From contig JBOFRL010000030.1 in NCBI GenBank assembly GCA_051650965.1, positions 29,042 through 93,041 on the forward strand: a stretch of 64,000 bases of DNA. Reading direction: 5' to 3'. Positions 63,201 to 64,000 of this stretch are shown here, one piece after another. The DNA comes from Enterovibrio sp051650965 (GTDB taxonomy: Bacteria; Pseudomonadota; Gammaproteobacteria; Enterobacterales; Vibrionaceae). Both the position numbers and the translations under genes were made by a program. Positions within the stretch are counted from its first letter, which is position 1; each line of letters begins with the position of its first letter. Under the pieces are notes generated by a model. The model saw only the letters and a list, made by a program, of their open reading frames with translations. It was not told where the DNA came from and made no database searches.

Positions 63201-64000
63201 TGGCGGCAATTCGCTGACGTTACCGGCAATATCGGTGGCGATCACGCAATATTGGTACTCTCCTTCGTCAAGCCCTGGAATATCAAACGAATACTGATTG
63301 CTGCCATCAAAAGTAAGCGTCTGCTCAAATGCAGGCGAGCTCTGGTCGCCGCCGGCCGGCCACAATACCAAACGCACGCTGCTGGCGGTGTCATTGACGT
63401 TGACCTGAATTTGCAGCGTGTCACTGTTGGTGACGTTGTCGGCGCTGTCGAAACCGCTGTCAGAAAGCAGCTTGGCGTCGATGTCGAGCGGCGTGGTGTC
63501 GAAAGTGAAGCTGCCGGTCAGCTCCTTGCTGTTACCGGCGACGTCGGTCGCGGTGATCACCCAGCTGTAATTGCCGTCGGCGACCAGTTTAGCTAAATCG
63601 GCGAAATCAATCTGCCATACGCCGTTTTGCACCGTGGTGGTCAGCGTTTGCGAATAACCGTCGGGACCGGTGAGTTCGACCGTGATGGTGTCGCCATCGG
63701 TGCCGCTGCCGCTAAATTTCGGCTCAGCGTGACTGGTTACAAGGTCGCTGCTACTTTCGCCGGAATCGGAGCTGGTATCGAGGCCACCAGTGAAATCGAT
63801 GGTAGTGTCGAGGGTGAAATCACCCGTCAACGTCTGGCTATTACCGGCAATATCGGTGATAGTCACCGACCAGCTGTAAACGCCGTCGGCTGGCAACGTG
63901 GGCAGCTGCAACTGCCAGTTGCCATTTTCGTCCACCGTCGCCGTCAAGTTGCCGACCGCAACGCTTTCGCCGGTGGTTGAATTGGTTAACGAATTGAGCG
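54237..64000 (-). CDS. Giant Ig-like-repeat adhesin (SiiE/BapA type), 5' end outside window
   Basis: At least 3253 residues are visible; the frame is still open at the right edge, and the first Met of the track is a TTG inside a repeat. Thirty Ig-like repeats of about 90-105 residues each end in a D-x-AGN motif (TDVAGN, TDIAGN) and many open with TPxF-GTA and an Asp-rich linker (SDSGESSSD-ITN), as in the Ca2+-binding BIg domains of SiiE. The repeats are followed by an Ala/Gln/Glu-rich stretch, one last Ig-like segment (VFSGQAEPESQVNLSVAG) and a C-terminal tail ending SDLGISFYDDDQNTH, where type I secretion signals lie. No RTX nonapeptides are seen. It should be exported in one step by the downstream type I system and bind host or biofilm surfaces. 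Confidence 0.88.
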   Translation of the reverse strand, partial: LNSLTNSTTGESVAVGNLTATVDENGNWQLQLPTLPADGVYSWSVTITDIAGNSQTLTGDFTLDTTIDFTGGLDTSSDSGESSSDLVTSHAEPKFSGSGTDGDTITVELTGPDGYSQTLTTTVQNGVWQIDFADLAKLVADGNYSWVITATDVAGNSKELTGSFTFDTTPLDIDAKLLSDSGFDSADNVTNSDTLQIQVNVNDTASSVRLVLWPAGGDQSSPAFEQTLTFDGSNQYSFDIPGLDEGEYQYCVIATDIAGNVSELPPVTIIIDRTPPAISDAQLDAESDTSLVPGENYSSDTTPSFSGKSEPGARVTIEIFDKDGNRVDVQPEFVVADANGNWQFVLSNELADGDYTWLASALDSAGNKNSSPPQELHIDTTPPVITEAGIEQSSDTGASDSDSITNDSTVTFKGVAEKGNVIELKIFNADSPDSPAFTFTVTVNASDGSFSIDTSELPDGTYYWQMVATDAAGNLSDAVKGEAPLIVDTAISDFSAGLDAGSDSGEASDDAITNQNSAQLSGKGEPGATVTLNSLTNSTTGESVAVGSLTATVDENGNWQLQLPTLPADGVYSWSVTITDIAGNSQTLTGNFTLDTTIDFTGGLDTSSDSGESSSDLITNQAEPKFNGSGTDGDTITVQLTGPDGYSQTVTTTVQNGVWQVNFADLAKLVADGNYSWVITATDVAGNSKELTGGFTFDSTPLDIETILLSDSGSDSADNVTNSDTLQIQVNVNDTASSVRLVLWPANGSQNSPAFEQTLNFSGGNQYSFDIPGLAEGEYQYCVIATDIAGNVSELPPVTIIVDRTAPDFGEVTQSDIQNDQYVNDSEISFSGTAEPGSKIYFTLHSGNGAEIAVSPAYITVGSDGSWFYQLNSEVADKLSDGTYSWSFVAEDVAGNRSETQYGGFTLDTVEPVLEFTGIDAGSDSGTSNSDLITNNDRPIFTGTLSEPGTITITLTSLADGSTYTQSVTIGYSGGWNLTWDQSIAEGEYKITVTATDLAGNLAAPVESETTLKIDKTVVGGDDVGLAQESDTGEDQSDNITNQENVKLSGNIEAGTTVRLVSLSGPDGTTYNTSQLPTATSDANGNWTLSLPALSSGDGVYHYSVEYIDVAGNHKTVSSSFTLDTQGVTATGGLDAESNSGDASDTITNNNLPTFSGTVNEEAKLTFKILQGDTVIQSSDPFSVSGDWSFTLTEPLADGVYTWQAEVSDIAGNITIVSGAITIDTTGPTIVDMGLSSDNDSGASADDGITNQKNLTFTGSLAGEGASNVTLRFEFGVKGGTLTSQEMVVNGDGSFSFDVSADVDGQYEWKIIAIDIAGNSSEKAGVVTVDTVIAPFSPESGFDNELGDGTPATGNSTNNKTPSFSGQTEPNAKVVLTIQFGGSQVVNVEAVADKDGNFVIKVPSDQALAEDGEYSWTLQATDVAGNSQSISGEIVLDATPPEITYDLVDDTGADSDDWITNNKQISINGTSNENSNVVVTILLGSTVIDSQTLTPSPDWNFTAALEDGSYTIKIESVDAAGNKFISQKTLVVDTQITNEFSLANDTGMAGDQLTNAEFLSFSGKTDKDASVTLTVKDSSGAVLHTYNVTVNASTGAWTFQFPDSLAEGDYTISVTATDVAGNSNTIDGYNVSIDRTGPALSDIALDAEDDSGTAGDWITETQEGLTIRGSVTMPGSHVTVSVAGTDISVQAKIESDGTFVVELPNLDYGKYTLVFTATDIAGNVTTLEQNLEVTNNYIPFEIDISDATNSGAKDDWVTNIKDVTFVGKGTPGYTVELRNGSFSAPDNTISTVIDADGNWTLTVPPGSYNQDNEVGSDKRYYSTWWTVKDIAGNIVEQDYKRVYIDTTVETTVEIDGSSDTGTTGDFITNANSILIKGVTEIGNTMTFRNATTKEVLGELTTTSENWSFTLSNLAEGVHKFEIVMLDNAGNSATKTFSITVDRTAPTVSVTLDDEELGSSVVDNESTQSFSGKVEGDATSLVVVINGVSQEITINEDGTWSVDVELSEGINNIKFIVSDVAGNKSTIESEITIKSSIRFTMNLENDDGRFENDKILSGDKLQLTGSGGAGDIVVFTLVGADGKEVGKQTITVPTSGLWELEFAGLTDGQYKILVTVTDNAGNSLDRVMDKIVIDNVNDVFTSELEDFQGVTGDGITSDTKPNFQGQGEPGAEITLTINGITHTTQVSSSGSWYFEWPEVLADGDYVLSSFSTDAAGNKTATTEISFTIDSTLPEFTYEIEGTVESGGKIYINSQQEEVIFKGTANEAGTIILQINNQEFTQEVDSSGSWSFDLGDLVDKTYEYTLIFKDIAGNTVKQTGEVVVDTTIVIDVRLTGETNTAAPGNGLLDSITKEKKVAFEFRNSSTVGDKDLTASVTVRGPDGFEHSYTGISTKGNWSLPAELDQDGVYTFEWHFVDPAGNQKDLTTSITLDTYIAPITAGDLYFNGEPFSDTGSIHVKDSLIGFEYRPSNSDKLYKVELTLNGVTYTANNYNGVMRFLGVTLAEGNNNIVLKAYDLAGNSSTFKYNIVYKSGFDVFDFKIEGEDVLDFANIETVNSNNADRTISIGGNADTGTKFEIKVNGLTVEMGEVNPDGSWSYELVLSEGNNRIVIVFEDTAGNQKTLNFTTVIDTVAPILTVDEISGENYQLINNEHVITGDEVALSGRIDYGSTITSITVNGEEIAIPDGINNGGYWSITIAGLLEGNNSIVIKSQDVAGNESQSTISINRDSTPPELTFEGALDEQGDAILSEELKDSTPTLTGTASEQAKISVVITSSDGATSYTYNAVADINGKWTVQVTPALADGTYTMKIVAADVAGNSSQVESSFTIDTTPPELTFAGIVDESGVPDRSDIINDETPTFAGTASDQAQISVLITQEGGSTLSFSAVADANGQWSVQVTPALADGNYTVQIVATDVAGNTSQVESSFTIDTTPPELTFAGIVDESGVPDRSDIINDETPTFAGTASEQAQISVLLTQEGGSTVSFSAVADANGQWSVQVTPALADGNYTVQIVATDVAGNTSQVESSFTLAKDPSFSLTDIPDEDETGAASLSLEVVDDDGASGTSNNEIEAAEALALDGAQENSAPEYAAAAAQTQESPVAESVTQEGAAQESAIQENTAQNDAYQEDLSDTFLESKVFSGQAEPESQVNLSVAGKDYQATADDDGDWCIKASFENTGNFDYKLSYQDEHGKPVEETGSFIIHSVKINTEAPPSIDADDTDRASSVQDSSPAARVEVSDLGISFYDDDQNTH
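54913..55821 (-). repeat. 303-base tandem repeats near the adhesin 3' end
   Basis: Units start at 54913, 55216 and 55519. The first two are almost identical (101-residue Ig-like repeats, with a few substitutions such as ASDQAQ against ASEQAQ); the third is diverged. This is recent duplication or gene conversion within the adhesin. Confidence 0.85.
61606..64000 (-). repeat. Higher-order repeat, period 1593 bases, in the adhesin
   Basis: Sequence from 61606 to about 62407 recurs from 63199 to the window edge with a constant offset of 1593 bases (531 residues, five Ig-like repeats) and only scattered substitutions. The array probably continues outside the window. Confidence 0.85.

Noticed and set aside
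63945..63947. Apparent start codon of the adhesin at 63947
   Set aside because: It is a TTG within a repeat; the same repeat elsewhere reads SLTATVDENG in the middle of a domain, and the frame stays open to the window edge.
54966..63980. Many open plus-strand frames of 60-250 codons, e.g. 61545-62303, opposite the adhesin
   Set aside because: They are mirror images of the repeated minus-strand adhesin codons and repeat with it; none has a ribosome site or a recognisable domain.

Overview
The window is about 64 kb of a gammaproteobacterial chromosome. The housekeeping genes (aspC-type aminotransferase, ybhK, cysB, uvrB, ubiG, sucABCD, tcyP, paeA, ompA, dps) all read like members of the Enterobacterales/Vibrionales/Aeromonadales side of the class. 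I cannot name a genus. Two effector-like proteins and a SPI-4-like adhesin operon suggest an animal- or host-associated lifestyle, but that is inference. No rRNA, tRNA or CRISPR was recognised.

Layout. 0-3.4 kb: 5' part of a menI/ydiI thioesterase and an aspartate/aromatic aminotransferase (minus), then a LON-domain protein and ybhK (plus). 3.4-4.1 kb: decayed DUF4277 (IS1634-type) transposase and an IS end. 4.1-11 kb: accessory region with a 1220-residue macro-domain protein, a DUF3943 outer-membrane-type protein and a second effector-like protein. 11-22 kb: galactoside island, with a GH36 alpha-galactosidase divergent from lacZ, then a GalR-type repressor, cysB, a hypothetical gene, a methyltransferase and a MelB-type symporter. 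Palindromes fitting the gal operator lie in front of lacZ/alpha-galactosidase and of the symporter, so this looks like one GalR regulon. 22-30 kb: uvrB, a membrane protein, a receiver-less sigma54 activator, an ISL3 remnant plus a second copy of the same IS end abutting ubiG, and a lipoprotein-type serine protease. 30-36.5 kb: sucABCD (minus). 36.8-41.8 kb: cystine transporter tcyP, agmatine-to-putrescine genes aguB-aguA, and paeA, a polyamine exporter family member. 41.8-43.2 kb: an AT-rich gene-free gap ending in a strong promoter and a folded leader for ompA. 43-47 kb: ompA, an ABC exporter, dps, and a small membrane protein.

47.2-64 kb is the most interesting part: one leftward operon encoding a giant repeat adhesin (at least 3253 residues, thirty Ig-like repeats visible, 5' end outside the window), its type I ABC transporter, a small outer-membrane barrel, a TolC-type channel, an HlyD-type adaptor, two short single-span inner-membrane proteins and a MotA/TolQ/ExbB-type channel protein. 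This gene set parallels Salmonella SPI-4 (SiiA-F), where a proton channel works with a type I secretion system to control a giant adhesin. It differs by having two short SiiA/MotB-like proteins, an extra barrel protein, and an ATPase with atypical Q-loop and signature motifs. The secretion genes are visibly AT-rich compared with the adhesin gene and the flanks.

No searches could be run. Identities rest on reading motifs and on remembered family sequences. Start codons were moved from the longest frame where a Shine-Dalgarno sequence, signal peptide or family start supported it.
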